The position numbers and the translations under genes were made by a program. From contig CM074127.1 of assembly GCA_037178625.1 (NCBI GenBank), positions 3,162,001 to 3,226,000 on the forward strand: DNA of 64,000 nucleotides. Reading direction: 5' to 3'. This document shows, in pieces, positions 31,965 to 41,754 of the stretch. Every line of letters begins with the position of its first letter. Positions within the stretch are counted from its first letter, which is position 1. The notes beneath the pieces are model-generated. The model was not told where the DNA came from and did not search any database. It worked only from the letters and a program-made list of their open reading frames with translations. This DNA is from Skeletonema tropicum (taxonomy: Eukaryota; Bacillariophyta; Thalassiosirophyceae; Thalassiosirales; Thalassiosiraceae).

Positions 31965-33194
31965 TTACTCAAGGGCGGTAGCTCCAGATACAATCTCCAA
32001 AATCTCTTGAGTAACGGATGCCTGACGGGCACGGTTGTACTCTTGACTGAGCTTCTTAGACAAGGCACCAGCATTATCGGAAGCACTTTGCATAGATTGC
32101 ATACGGGCAGCAAGCTCGGATGCAACAGATTCTTGCAATGTACGGAGGATCTGTCCGTTGAGGTATAGTGGAAGGATGGAGTTGACAATTTGAAGAGGGT
32201 CTTGTTCGAAGATCATATCGTTGGGGAAGTCCTGGGGTTCAGCAACTTCCAATTCCTTACGCTCAACACCGAAGTCTCCGTTGTCGGAGGTGAGTTGGAA
32301 AACTTCATCTCCCTTTTGGGAAATTTCGGAGGCAGAGAAGGGAACAAGGGTGCGCACGGAAGGAGTGGAAGAGATAAGGGAGAGGAACTTGGTGTAGAGA
32401 AGTTCGACAGCATCAGTTTCACCAGCAAGGAAGGAGTTGATGATTTCTTCGGAGATGGAAAGAGCCTGTTTGGAGTCGGGGTTCTGGGTACATTCATAGG
32501 TGGCTCTGATGGGGTACTCACGACGGGTGAAGTAAGAAATTCCCTTCTTTCCGATGAGGATAAGGTCGCAATCAATACCTTGCTCAGTGAGCTCCTTGAA
32601 TCGGGCCTCAGTCTTCTTGATCATGAAAGAGTTGTAACCTCCGCAAAGACCACGGTCACCAGTAATGGAAACAAGGGTTACCTTGTTAACCTCACGCTGG
32701 GTCAACAAAGGAAGGTCGGCGGCCTCTCCTCCAAGACGGTTGATGAGTCCTCCGAAAACAGATTGAAGAGTCTCCGAGAAGGGACGGGTGGCAAGAACAG
32801 CATCCTGGGCACGACGCACCTTAGCAGCGGCAACAAGCTTCATGGCCGAGGTAATCTTTTTGGTGTTGTTGACGGTAGTGATACGGTCACGGATAGCTGT
32901 TGGGATAAGTGCAAAATTAGCATAACATGTGTGCATAAATTTCAAATAATGTACCGAGGTCTTTGCAATGCGGAATGACCGCATTATATCGTTCTGAATA
33001 GTCACGAACTACTCACCATTGGCCTTTCCGTCCATAACAATGGTGCTTCGTCTGTTTCTGTGAGCATTTCCGTCCTGGGAAAAGACATCACGGACTCCAC
33101 CAACCTGAGGAACACCGGTAGTGAACGTCGCAGGGCTAGTGGTGAAAGCACTAGCGGTGGCAATAGCTGTGGCGGCGACGAAAAGGAACTTCAT
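31965..33194 (-). CDS. atpC: Chloroplast ATP synthase gamma subunit
   Basis: Exon 1 (33194-33017) and exon 2 (32896-31965) join across a 120-nt GTGAGT...CAACAG intron, giving 369 aa. The presequence MKFLFVAATAIATASAFTT is a signal peptide ending in the plastid ASA-F motif, followed by a transit region. The mature protein has the conserved N-terminal helix (AIRDRITTVNNTKKITSAMK, KLVAAAKVRRAQ), GDRGLCGGYN and the C-terminal helix ending EILEIVSGA. The gamma subunit is the rotor of plastid F1 and couples proton flow to ATP synthesis on the thylakoid. The region matching the plant redox-regulated insert (FSASEISQKGDEVFQLTSDN) lacks the two regulatory cysteines, as expected for the red-plastid lineage, so thioredoxin activation of the plant kind is unlikely. 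Confidence 0.97.
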
Positions 33195-33691
33195 GGTCAC
33201 TAACTGTATTAAAAGGGGAGAGTGAGAAGAGCGAGGGAGAGGGTTCTTGGGTGTTGAAGAGGTGCTGTGGAACACGCGCACGTTCAACGACCGATCTTGT
33301 TGGAGGAGGCTTGTGTTGTTAGTGCAGGACAGGCCACTGGCGTACCCACATACGTCATAGGGTTACGAGCCCCTCAAGCAAATTCAAATAAAAGGGCCGC
33401 AACACGTATGTCCGATTGAGATGGATGTCTTCGCAACTTTTGTTCGATGCCGGAGTTCGACTCGGTACTCGTGCAGGCTGGTGTCTCAATCTCGATTTTG
33501 GGATTTTCAGGAATTTTGAATTTTTTCGATTTTGAGGGTTTTGGAGATTTTGTAGATAGAACCCGAGCCGACACGACGTTGCATGTGATATGTGATTTTG
33601 CTTTTTTGGCTTCGGCTTTGCTGCATGCACCTGGCGATAGATGGCCGGCAATGACACCTGCACCTGGTGCATACAGCCTTAATAAGTAATT
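33195..33691. other. Divergent promoter of AtpC and the kinase gene
   Basis: This 497-bp region separates two genes transcribed outward. It holds an ACGTCA element at 33352-33357 and a T/G-rich stretch of repeated GATTTT near 33,490-33,560. No gene is visible. Confidence 0.55.
33352..33357 (-). promoter_or_regulatory. CRE-like TGACGT element upstream of AtpC
   Basis: ACGTCA on the plus strand (TGACGT toward AtpC) lies about 160 bp upstream of its start codon. It has the same core as elements near three other plastid-protein genes here. Confidence 0.35.
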
Positions 33692-35476
33692 ATGCCGCGG
33701 AGCGATAACCCTGACGCGCTGGGCCTCGGGCCACACCTCGTCGGCAGGCACTTGGATGTTAATGGAAGAAATGTGTCAATAATCAAACAGTTGGGAGAGG
33801 GAGGATTCTCATTTGTTTACTTGGTAGGCGACAAGGAAAATTCACAAAATGTTGGAGATAGAGATGGAGAAGCAGACGATGCTGCCCCAAAAAATCCTCA
33901 ACATATACAGCAAGCACGAAGAGGAATGCCAACACCGCCCTACGGCACACCAATGGTTCTCAAAATAACATCTGTTCATAACATCACCCAGAGGCGAATT
34001 GCCGAAAAAGAGGCCAGCTTACTGCGAAAATTGTCGCACCCAAGTATTGTGCAGGTATACGATGACGGCTTTCGCGATCCAAGTCAACAAAATTATAATA
34101 ATGTGGATGATAACGGCGTTATTTCATCGCAGCACTCCTCCAATGCTAGCCTTAGTGGCAGTATTAACAATCAACATCCCGACGAATTCAAATCTATTCA
34201 GCATCTCATACTGTTGGAATATTGTGAAGGGGGGAATGCATTTGAAGCTATTAAGAGGATGAAGGCTTCGCCTACACAACGATTCGACTTGCCATCGCTA
34301 GTTATCTCATTTGGACAAATATGCAATGCAGTCTCTTATCTACATGCACAACGTCCACCTCTCATACACAGAGATTTGAAACCTGTGAACTTTCTCATTA
34401 AGAATGGGGCTTACAAACTATGTGACTTTGGATCTGCGGTCGTAGGACACACTGATTTGAGGACTCCTGAAAATAGACGACGCGCAGAAGAAGTTGTCAA
34501 TAAAACCACCACACAAATGTTTCGGGCACCAGAGATGGTAGACTTATACATGTCGAAGCGGTTGACCCAGAGCACAGATGTGTGGGCACTAGGATGCTGT
34601 TTATATTCACTTGCCTTTCTTAGAGATTGTTTTGAAGAAGGGTCCAATTTGGCTATTCTGTCACGCAAATACAAGATACCAGAAGACAATCCTTACGGAG
34701 ACGGCATCGTAGAGCTTATTGATAGAATGCTTACGGTTGACTATAAAGAGCGAGCAGATATGTCAGAAGTGATCATGTGCTTGAGTGCTTTGTATTCTGG
34801 AAGACCCCTACCGAAGAGAAAAAAGCGTTCCACAAAGCCCAAAGCAGACGAGAGAAATGATGGTATTAACGAGTCAAAAATTGGAGCATACCGGACTGAT
34901 GGGCAAGGAATACGGAAAGAAAAACCAATTGTCGAGAAGAAGAAGATTGTAGAAGCAAAGAAACTTGATCCGAAATCTGCGGCAGCCAAGCGAAAGAAAG
35001 CGAGTGAGGGAAATAAGTTGAAAGAAGTTCCTTCAACGCGAAGCGAAGGTGCAGCATCTCTTATGAGTGGGAATAGCTCTCTCGGTCGTTTATCAGTTGA
35101 TAGCCGTATGTCGTCACCTCCGAATTCAATCAACGGAGATTTCGAAAACTTTGCTGCCTTTGATCAAGTGTTTTCAGGAAATAATGGCTTTGATCCTTTC
35201 CAAGATGGCAGTAGCGATGCATTTGGTGGGGTCAATGATGCAGACTTTTCCTCCAATTTCAACGACCAGTGCCGAATATCAGTAAATTCTTCGCATAACT
35301 CGGCACCACACGCAGAAAGTTTCGATGCATTCGATGATACCTACAAAGGGTTTGACGCTACCTCTCCATCATTTTCGTCCACAAGAACTGAGGATAAGGC
35401 ACCGCTGACAGGTACGAAGTCGAAGCGAAAATTCTTCGGAAGAATGAAGAAAAGTACAAAAAGTGATGATTCATAG
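33692..35476 (+). CDS. Ser/Thr protein kinase of the NAK (AAK1/GAK/Ark1) family
   Basis: Single exon, 594 aa. The kinase domain spans about residues 20-375. It shows the Gly loop (LGEGGFSFVYLV), VLKI lysine, the catalytic loop HRDLKPVNFL, DFGSA in place of the standard DFG context, APEMVDLY and DVWALGCCLY. The AxxFRAPEMVDLY form and the DFGSA sequence are typical of the NAK family, which phosphorylates clathrin adaptor subunits and drives uncoating. A 40-residue insert sits between the Gly loop and the lysine strand. The tail is Lys-rich and then carries DPF and FxxF-type motifs (FDPFQDGSSDAF, FDAFDDTYKGF), the short signals that bind clathrin adaptor appendages. Both halves support a role in endocytic or Golgi vesicle traffic. 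Confidence 0.9.
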   Translation: MPRSDNPDALGLGPHLVGRHLDVNGRNVSIIKQLGEGGFSFVYLVGDKENSQNVGDRDGEADDAAPKNPQHIQQARRGMPTPPYGTPMVLKITSVHNITQRRIAEKEASLLRKLSHPSIVQVYDDGFRDPSQQNYNNVDDNGVISSQHSSNASLSGSINNQHPDEFKSIQHLILLEYCEGGNAFEAIKRMKASPTQRFDLPSLVISFGQICNAVSYLHAQRPPLIHRDLKPVNFLIKNGAYKLCDFGSAVVGHTDLRTPENRRRAEEVVNKTTTQMFRAPEMVDLYMSKRLTQSTDVWALGCCLYSLAFLRDCFEEGSNLAILSRKYKIPEDNPYGDGIVELIDRMLTVDYKERADMSEVIMCLSALYSGRPLPKRKKRSTKPKADERNDGINESKIGAYRTDGQGIRKEKPIVEKKKIVEAKKLDPKSAAAKRKKASEGNKLKEVPSTRSEGAASLMSGNSSLGRLSVDSRMSSPPNSINGDFENFAAFDQVFSGNNGFDPFQDGSSDAFGGVNDADFSSNFNDQCRISVNSSHNSAPHAESFDAFDDTYKGFDATSPSFSSTRTEDKAPLTGTKSKRKFFGRMKKSTKSDDS

Positions 35477-35644
35477 AGTGCAGCTGGACGTAAATTTTGT
35501 AACTTCTTAAGCTGTTTTTTACTTAATCTTTTTACTTAATCGATGCGGCGGTGCACTAAAATGTCAATGCAGGTTCTTCATGATGTATCTCAAAAGCTGA
35601 TTTTGTTGTTCCTCATAGGGGTACATACTTCTTTCCGCTGACAA

Positions 35645-37009
35645 TTAGAATCCAATGTTAAATCCGCGAATACACAATAGCTTTCCTCCAGGTCGTGTTG
35701 CACAAGCTTCACCCTTTGCCTTCTTGAAAGTTTTCTTTGCTTCGTTAGCATTGTCGCGTGCTGCCTTAGCTGCCTTTTCTGCTGCCTTTGCATCTGCGAC
35801 GGCCTGTTTGTATGCTGCGTTCTTTGCTGCCGCACGTTCATCGCGGACTTCTTGAGGTTCCGTAAACTCATCAGAAACTGCTGCTGGCGAAGAGGATGTC
35901 GATGGGACACTGAATGAAGGCGGAGGCGGTGGCACCGGTAAATCTACCTTTGGCATATCGAACTTGGGAGCATCCACCTTGGGCATGTCAAATTTCGGCA
36001 TATCTACCTTAGGAGCATCAAACTTCGGCACGTCAAATTTTGGCATATCCACCTTTAGTGCTGCCGGAGCAGATGCTGCTGGGGCATCAATCTTTGGCAT
36101 GTCAATCTTAGGCATATCAAAGGAAGGTGCTTTAAAATCAGGGACCTTGATGTCAGGGACCTTGATATCAATTTCAGGAAGTTTCACATCTGGCACACTG
36201 ACAACAGATGCAGCAGCAGCAGCTTCTTCCTTTGCAGCCTTTTGGCGTTCAATCAAGAGACGCTGCTTTTCTTTTTCAGCAGCCTAAATTGAATACGAAA
36301 CGGAAATAAAAAAGAGATAAGCTTCGAAACTTGAAGCAACGCACGCTGAAGACGTGGACGTGGATGTTAATGCTCTTCTTACCTTGCGTGCTTCCTTCTC
36401 TGCTTCTTTGGCAGCTTTGGCTTCTTCATCGGCCTTCGCCTTTGCTTCTTTTTCTGCTTTGGCTTCAGCATCAGCCTTGGCCTTAGCTTCCTTAGCAGCC
36501 CTTGCTTCTTCTGCGGCTTGTTTCTTTTCTTCTTCCGCCTTTTTCTTGGCCGCCTCTTTAGCAGCAGCATCATCGTCACTGCTCGATTTCGAGCCAAACA
36601 AATCAGATACTTCTGTCTTTGGGCTGGCAAGATCAGCACCACTAGTGGCCTGATCATAGCTGGGCAAAGAAAAGTCTAGTGTCTCAAAACTTCCTCCACC
36701 TCCAAAACTAGGGGCGCCAGCAGAGAGAAGAACATTTGAAGACGACACATGCGAAACCATTTGCGCTTCGTTGATCGGAGCAATAGTATTTGGATCAGCA
36801 AATGCAACTTGTGTTAGAAATCCCATCCCAGCCATAAACGAGGCAGCACCCCCAGCGACTTTCTTCCATCCATCATCATTTTCATTTGATGCCGACAACT
36901 GAGTTTGTGTGTTTCGTGGATGAAAACTGTGCTGGGAAGGGGCAAATGCACACACAGAAGACGATAGAGCGAGGAACGTCGCCAGCTGAACGGTGCGTGA
37001 GATAGTCAT
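35645..37009 (-). CDS. Plastid (probably lumen) targeted protein with Lys/Ala coiled coil and PKxDMP repeats
   Basis: Exon 1 (37009-36383) and exon 2 (36283-35645) join in phase 0 across a 99-nt GTAAGA...TTTAG intron; the product is 421 aa. Residues 1-21 are a signal peptide ending VCA-FAP, the plastid-import motif. A second hydrophobic stretch at 51-70 ending AFA-DP looks like a thylakoid-lumen transfer signal. A short motif FETLDFSLPSYD follows. Residues 150-235 are nearly pure Ala/Lys/Glu and should form a long charged helix. Residues 240-330 are a tandem repeat of the type VDMPKFDMPKVDAPKF. The C-terminus is Ala/Lys-rich again and ends GGKLLCIRGFNIGF with two Cys. I do not recognise a family; periaxin/AHNAK repeats look similar but are animal proteins. 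A structural role is inference. Confidence 0.8.
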
Positions 37010-37272
37010 TGTGTTGAACAGTGGTATTAACAGGGAGTTATGAGCAAGGATGTTGGCATGGTAGGTGAGGTGTCAACCTTGACGAGTTGAGGCGAATCCA
37101 TGCTTCGGCAACTGGGAGTCCTCGTTATTGGGCAAGTGATTGACGCGTGCTGATCAGAGAAGAAGAGTTGCTCTTGCTTTCCCATCACCCTCTTTGCATT
37201 TCACACGAGACAATCATCTTCTACAACACCAAGTTAGGCAACCAAAGCAAATTAAATATGTTTTCTAAGTAG

Positions 37273-39009
37273 CTACACAGCCATTTTTTCAATGCGCTCA
37301 ACCAAGCCGTCGCTTATTTTCTTGCTCTTCATGAACTCCCTCATGTACACAATTGGCTCAGTTCCAAGATCGATTGCGTCTCTTCCATCAATTTTCTTGC
37401 CTCCAAGCTTGTTCGGTGGCAAATGCTTGTTCAATTGTAACTGCAGAGTGTCACCACCATCACTGGAAGATCTTCCAATCATATCCACGATATCTTGAAC
37501 AGCGTCCAAATCATTCATCTTCATGAAAGGACAGGTTGCGCAACCTCCAGCTGTTGAACATCCCTCTCCGCCTGCCACACCAGGAACTACCTCCAAAGAT
37601 GATGCCGACGACTCTGATCCATCATCTTCTACCCCCATAACTGCCTCAGAGGAGACAGGAAATATAATCTCTGCTTCTACACCTTTGGATGAGCTCGAAT
37701 CCAAAATCTCTTGTACACTCCTTACGATAGAAGTCACCATGCCAGCTTCAGTACCAAGAATGAACTTGAGCCGTTTGTTTTCGCCCTTCTCAGATGCCTC
37801 CTTCACCTTTCTTTCAATGAAGTTGAGAATGTTAGAGGTGCTGCCAACAACACCATCGTCGACCAAGCTCTTCTTCAGTGCAATTTGAAACATTTCGCCA
37901 GGAACTTCCAAATGAGCAGTCACGTAGGCGTCGCTGTAATCCTTCATTACCGTATCTACCACCGACTGACCAAACATATGATGAACGACACAATTTCCAG
38001 AAGGGTATACGTCGGTATTGTCTCTCAAGGCTCGAATGGAGGCCTGATCATGTGCTGGATGCAAATCACGCTTAATCCTCTCATCACTCCACTCAGAATC
38101 CAAAACTGCGCTCAATAGTGAAACTAGATTCTCACCCATATATGTATCTGGTCCGTAGCAAATGCGAAGCTCTTCTGGGCCCATTTGGGCACTTGCTTGC
38201 AAAATCGTTTGTAACACATTGGAGCTTGTGCATGTAATAGTTGGAATGATGCTGCTCGAAGTTGCCTTTGTCTCCAACGATGTATTGATGTATACCACAT
38301 GCAAAGCCTTATTCTTTTCCGACGCACTCTTATTCAACCAAGCCTTGTAGTTCTGGCCTTCAGCTGATTCAGCAAGGGAGCAACCAATGTGTTTATGGGT
38401 CGCGCGATATACTGGAGTGTTGGAGAAACCATTCTTACCAAGAATGGCTGAAACACTCTCTGACATGAAATCAACTCCAAGACAAATAATACTTTCCACA
38501 TTTGATTGAGAACACATATTGACTGCGTCGTCACCCATCTTTAAGGAGTCAGCGATGGCTACTAAAGGAAATTTAGGTATCTTGCCTGAAGTATCTGACT
38601 GGAGTAGTTCCATTTGTCTCTTTTTGATGGCGAAGAGAATGCCTTGCAGTTCAACATCCATGTAGTAGTGTGCAACAATGCCAATTTTGAGTTCTATTAA
38701 TTTATCCAGCATCTCTTCGACAAGATCCATTGGTGGTTCGAGGAACGAAGCTTGAGCTTCAGCAAATGATCCCTGCGGAGAAATAGTATCAGGTCCAATC
38801 ACAATTGATGGAAACGCAGAAATTTGTTGTGCAGGAGGTGCGCTGGGTACGGAAGAGAACAGTCGACCTCTGCTTTGTTTCATTGAGGACTGTGATGGCT
38901 CATCCTTGTTGCTGGCAAAGCTTGCCGATACTACGCAACGACTGTGACGCCCATTCCTTGCAATTGTGCCACATTGTGGAAGTAACTTCGCTGCTGATCG
39001 TAACAACAT
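37273..39009 (-). CDS. nadA: Quinolinate synthase (NadA), organelle-targeted
   Basis: Single exon, 578 aa. Quinolinate synthase condenses iminoaspartate with dihydroxyacetone phosphate, the second step of de novo NAD synthesis, using a 4Fe-4S cluster. Signatures include IVAHYYMDVELQGIL, the region ADSLKMGDDAVNM, GVDFMSESVSAILG, CTSSN, YGPDTYMGENLVSL, TAHLEVPGEMF, GSTSNILNFIE, GTEAGMVTSIV and CPFMKMNDL. Candidate cluster cysteines are in GCSLAES or ITCTSSN, and in ATCPFMKM. The protein is longer than bacterial NadA because of an N-terminal extension (MLLRSAAKLLPQCGTIARNG) resembling a mitochondrial presequence and inserts before the last Cys (VAGGEGCSTAGGCAT). Unlike the plant enzyme, no SufE domain is visible. 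Mitochondrial versus plastid location is open. Confidence 0.93.
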   Translation of the reverse strand: MLLRSAAKLLPQCGTIARNGRHSRCVVSASFASNKDEPSQSSMKQSRGRLFSSVPSAPPAQQISAFPSIVIGPDTISPQGSFAEAQASFLEPPMDLVEEMLDKLIELKIGIVAHYYMDVELQGILFAIKKRQMELLQSDTSGKIPKFPLVAIADSLKMGDDAVNMCSQSNVESIICLGVDFMSESVSAILGKNGFSNTPVYRATHKHIGCSLAESAEGQNYKAWLNKSASEKNKALHVVYINTSLETKATSSSIIPTITCTSSNVLQTILQASAQMGPEELRICYGPDTYMGENLVSLLSAVLDSEWSDERIKRDLHPAHDQASIRALRDNTDVYPSGNCVVHHMFGQSVVDTVMKDYSDAYVTAHLEVPGEMFQIALKKSLVDDGVVGSTSNILNFIERKVKEASEKGENKRLKFILGTEAGMVTSIVRSVQEILDSSSSKGVEAEIIFPVSSEAVMGVEDDGSESSASSLEVVPGVAGGEGCSTAGGCATCPFMKMNDLDAVQDIVDMIGRSSSDGGDTLQLQLNKHLPPNKLGGKKIDGRDAIDLGTEPIVYMREFMKSKKISDGLVERIEKMAV

Positions 39010-39413
39010 ATTATGTATTGCAAATTAGTATTGAAATAGTTGATTCTGCATCAATTGCAGTTGATACCAGGCCATAGGAGTTTAAGAGTATGCCGGCAAC
39101 GTATCCTTGCTTTCGTTTTGTCCCCTCGTGACGCAGCGGCAGCAGCATCAAGTTTTCGTCGAGTTGAGAGGATGCATGCGGAGGATGCAGCAGGATGATG
39201 GCTAAAGGGAGGCTTACCGTGCAGGGCTTCCCCTCTACGCCGAACGCCGACAGACGCACTTTTTTCCGCTTCCCGGGTGCTTTGTGCTTTGTACTTGACG
39301 TCGACATTATTATCTCATCAACCACCCCGACCGAAGAAGTAATAGTGGGGACGTCACTGTCAGGAACAATCAAATAGTATAGAAGAAGCAGTGGTACAGT
39401 AATTTAAGATAAA
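39010..39413. other. Divergent promoter of NadA and thioredoxin
   Basis: This 404-bp gap contains two CRE-like elements close to the thioredoxin gene. A 120-codon minus frame at 39011-39373 has no recognisable features and is rejected. Confidence 0.5.
39296..39357. promoter_or_regulatory. Pair of CRE-like elements upstream of plastid thioredoxin
   Basis: TGACGTCGAC begins at 39296 and GACGTCAC lies at 39350-39357, about 115 and 60 bp upstream of the thioredoxin ATG. The spacing resembles the clustered elements described in a diatom carbonic anhydrase promoter. Confidence 0.4.
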
Positions 39414-40047
39414 ATGAAGCCAACACACAATCATCAGCGACAGCATGTTTGTCAACGCCGGCGGCGGCGCCGTCAGAGACTTCTGACATCAGCGCCAGCG
39501 TCTCTACCGCTGATAATCATGGGTGTAATATTATCATCATTTATCGTACAACAAGGTGCAGCGTTTGTGCATCCATCTACAAGAGGCCGTCTAAATGTTT
39601 CACACAACAAAGACCTAATCACTGGCTGGACGGAAAAATTATGACATGTGTAGCACAAAAAGAACTCCCTCTCTGTCACCCCTGTCGATGGTGACCAAGT
39701 CAGGTGGTCGTTTGATCTCTTCAATAGAGCAATTCGATCAAGAAGTATTGAAAAAGAAAGATGGCTCTGATGAACAAGCCCTTGATCCGAATTTGCCCGT
39801 CCTCGTCCTATTCTCAGCTCCCTGGTGTGGCCCCTGCCGTCTTACGAACCCTGTCGTCAAAGAGATAATGAAACAATACCAAAACAAAATTGAAGTAGTC
39901 GAAATTAGTACAGATGATTTACCAGAGGCTGCATCCGATGCAGGTGTACTGAGCATACCTACAATTCAGTTGTATTATGACGGCAAGGTGATGGACACTA
40001 TTGTAGGTTGTGTTGCAAAAAATGTCTTGGCAAGGTCAGTGGACTAA
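39414..40047 (+). CDS. Plastid-targeted thioredoxin (two frame breaks)
   Basis: ATG 39414 opens a basic leader, then a hydrophobic segment ending in an AAFVHPS plastid-type site (LPLIIMGVILSSFIVQQGAA). That frame stops at 39644. The thioredoxin fold is one frame later (about 39646-40047): SSIEQFDQEVL, the active site FSAPWCGPCRLTNPVV, the cis-Pro loop VLSIPTIQLYYDG and TIVGCVAKNVLARSVD. The fold is complete up to the last helix, and catalytic Cys and cis-Pro are intact. An undetected intron with a weak donor may bridge the first break. After the stop at 40047, a one-base shift gives KVLEDLGLVEETM ending at 40087, which would complete the final helix. The enzyme would reduce disulfides in the plastid. 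Pseudogene status or sequence error cannot be excluded. Confidence 0.7.
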
Positions 40048-40530
40048 GGTTCTAGAAGATTTGGGTTTGGTAGAGGAAACAATGTAGCAGATAAGACTGG
40101 ATGGAGAGGTACTGCATCATCTCTTGAAAACAGTTTCGTCATTAAGTAGGATAATGTCTGCCACTGCTGCAGCTTGAAGAGGCCTCCATTACGACTTGTG
40201 CAGTTAGTGGGAGAAATTCAATGCACCTCGCTCTCTTCCCAATCTAATAAAATACCTATTTGCTAGCTGTCTTTCTCGCCTGAATTCTTTGATGCATTAT
40301 GCCCTCTTTATCATTTTTAATGTGACTGTTAATTCAATGTTGCTGTGAAGGCCCACACTATCTGGCAAAGCGCAAGTCGGGAGGCAAAGGCACTCATTTT
40401 CTCCTCATACAAAGCCACCGATATATATGCTGCAGACGAAAAAGGATATAGCAAGAAGCTAGACAGCATCGGTCAAGAAGTTAGAGTTAGAAATAAAGGA
40501 GATCTAAATAATGAGAGGAGCTAAGTCGTT

Positions 40531-40548
40531 CGGTCGGTCGGTCGGTCG
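40531..40548. repeat. CGGT microsatellite
   Basis: CGGT is repeated four and a half times in a row, inside a 1.7-kb gene-poor stretch that begins after the thioredoxin gene. Confidence 0.9.
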
Positions 40549-40589
40549 TTCTGTCCGGGCCCTTTGGCGTGTCCTTTGGCCTTCACGGG

Positions 40590-40843
40590 CATTTTCGATC
40601 GACTCTTTCTTTGATTGGCTTGATTTGACCCCTTGCCCCCCCCGTTTTTAGAATTTTCGATTGACTCTTTCTTTGATTGGCTTAGATTTGATTGTTCAGG
40701 GGGGGACACCCCCCCTTGCCCCCCCGTTTTTAGAATTTTCGATTGACTCTTTCTTTGATTGGCTTAGATTTGATTGTTCAGGGGGGACACCCCCCCTTGC
40801 CCCCCCGTTTTTAGAATTTTCGATTGACTCTTTCTTTGATTGG
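40590..40843 (+). repeat. Tandem repeat, period about 82 bp, with G/C-run hairpins
   Basis: GACTCTTTCTTTGATTGGC starts at 40601, 40663, 40745 and 40826. The last two full units are 82 and 81 bp; the first is a 62-bp deletion form. Each full unit carries G6-7 ACA C6-7 followed by a second run of C, able to fold into a perfect hairpin and possibly a G-quadruplex or i-motif. Confidence 0.9.
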
Positions 40844-41079
40844 CAATCCATGATGCAAAGACCACGATCGAACAGGTCAATTGCTCCTTGACTAACTGGA
40901 AAACAAAATTTGATATTGTGTGTAACTTAGCACAGAGTTCTGGGGTCGATCTTGAAACCCTCAACAATATCAGAAATGAACATGATACTCTTACATTGTA
41001 CAACAAGGCTCTCACTTCTAACGTCAATTACATCACCACTTTCACCAACATTAAGAAGGAATCCGAGAGTGGGTACTAA
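40840..41079 (+). other. Small ORF of uncertain status
   Basis: A 79-codon frame (start ATG near 40850 at CCATGATGC is in another frame; the listed frame begins with a non-ATG codon) reads like a helical protein (NNIRNEHDTLTLYNKALTSN). It abuts the tandem repeat and has no obvious promoter. It may be a relic of a mobile element. I do not recognise it. Confidence 0.2.
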
Positions 41080-41754
41080 CTCTGCCAAATCATACTAACA
41101 GTCCTGTAGAATATTATTTCACCAAATGATTTACATCTCGCTCTAATTTCTTCCTACCTGTCTTCAATCGTTTCCACACGTTCACATTAAACCTCTTCAT
41201 AGATAATCCCTCTCACATAAATCAATATTCTCCCAACCGTGTCTCAGTAATCACTACACAGCATTCGTAGAAGGCAATGTACAACCTTTATTACATAATT
41301 ATTAAAGTGTTACATAACGTACTATTTGAATACTGCTATGTATATAAGTAGACACAATCAATATCGTAGTAGATAGCCGGTGCCTCCTCTCTTATTTAGA
41401 AAACCCGCGCAGCGGCTAGACGAGCGTCAGCGAGGCTAGTAGAGATGATAAGTAGTAGAGCTATTGTACCTACACCTCAAATCCAAATCCTCGAGCGAGC
41501 GAACTGTACCCCCCCAACTTAGCCTGTACCCCTCAAAATCTCAGCTTAAGGGGTGTCAAAGTACACCCCCTCAATATGAAGTTATCACCCTATTGCACGG
41601 ACGATGTCATCATTCAAGCAACGTTCAACATGAAATATGAACTCATTCTTCTGCTGTATGTATCTGTATCTTCCGCCCCTCTTCTGCTACCATAGCTATT
41701 GATACCACCTCTTGGGACTCTGGACTTGAATAGAGTTATAAAGAGCAACTGGGA
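41080..41754. other. Intergenic
   Basis: This 675-bp stretch is mostly AT-rich. It includes a GC-rich patch at 41405-41440 (CCCGCGCAGCGGCTAGACG) and C-run sequence near 41,510-41,570. It precedes the SAP-PPR gene. No gene is visible. Confidence 0.45.

Noticed and set aside
39011..39373. 120-codon minus-strand ORF between NadA and thioredoxin
   Set aside because: It lies in a divergent promoter, has no domain or conserved composition and would overlap regulatory elements.
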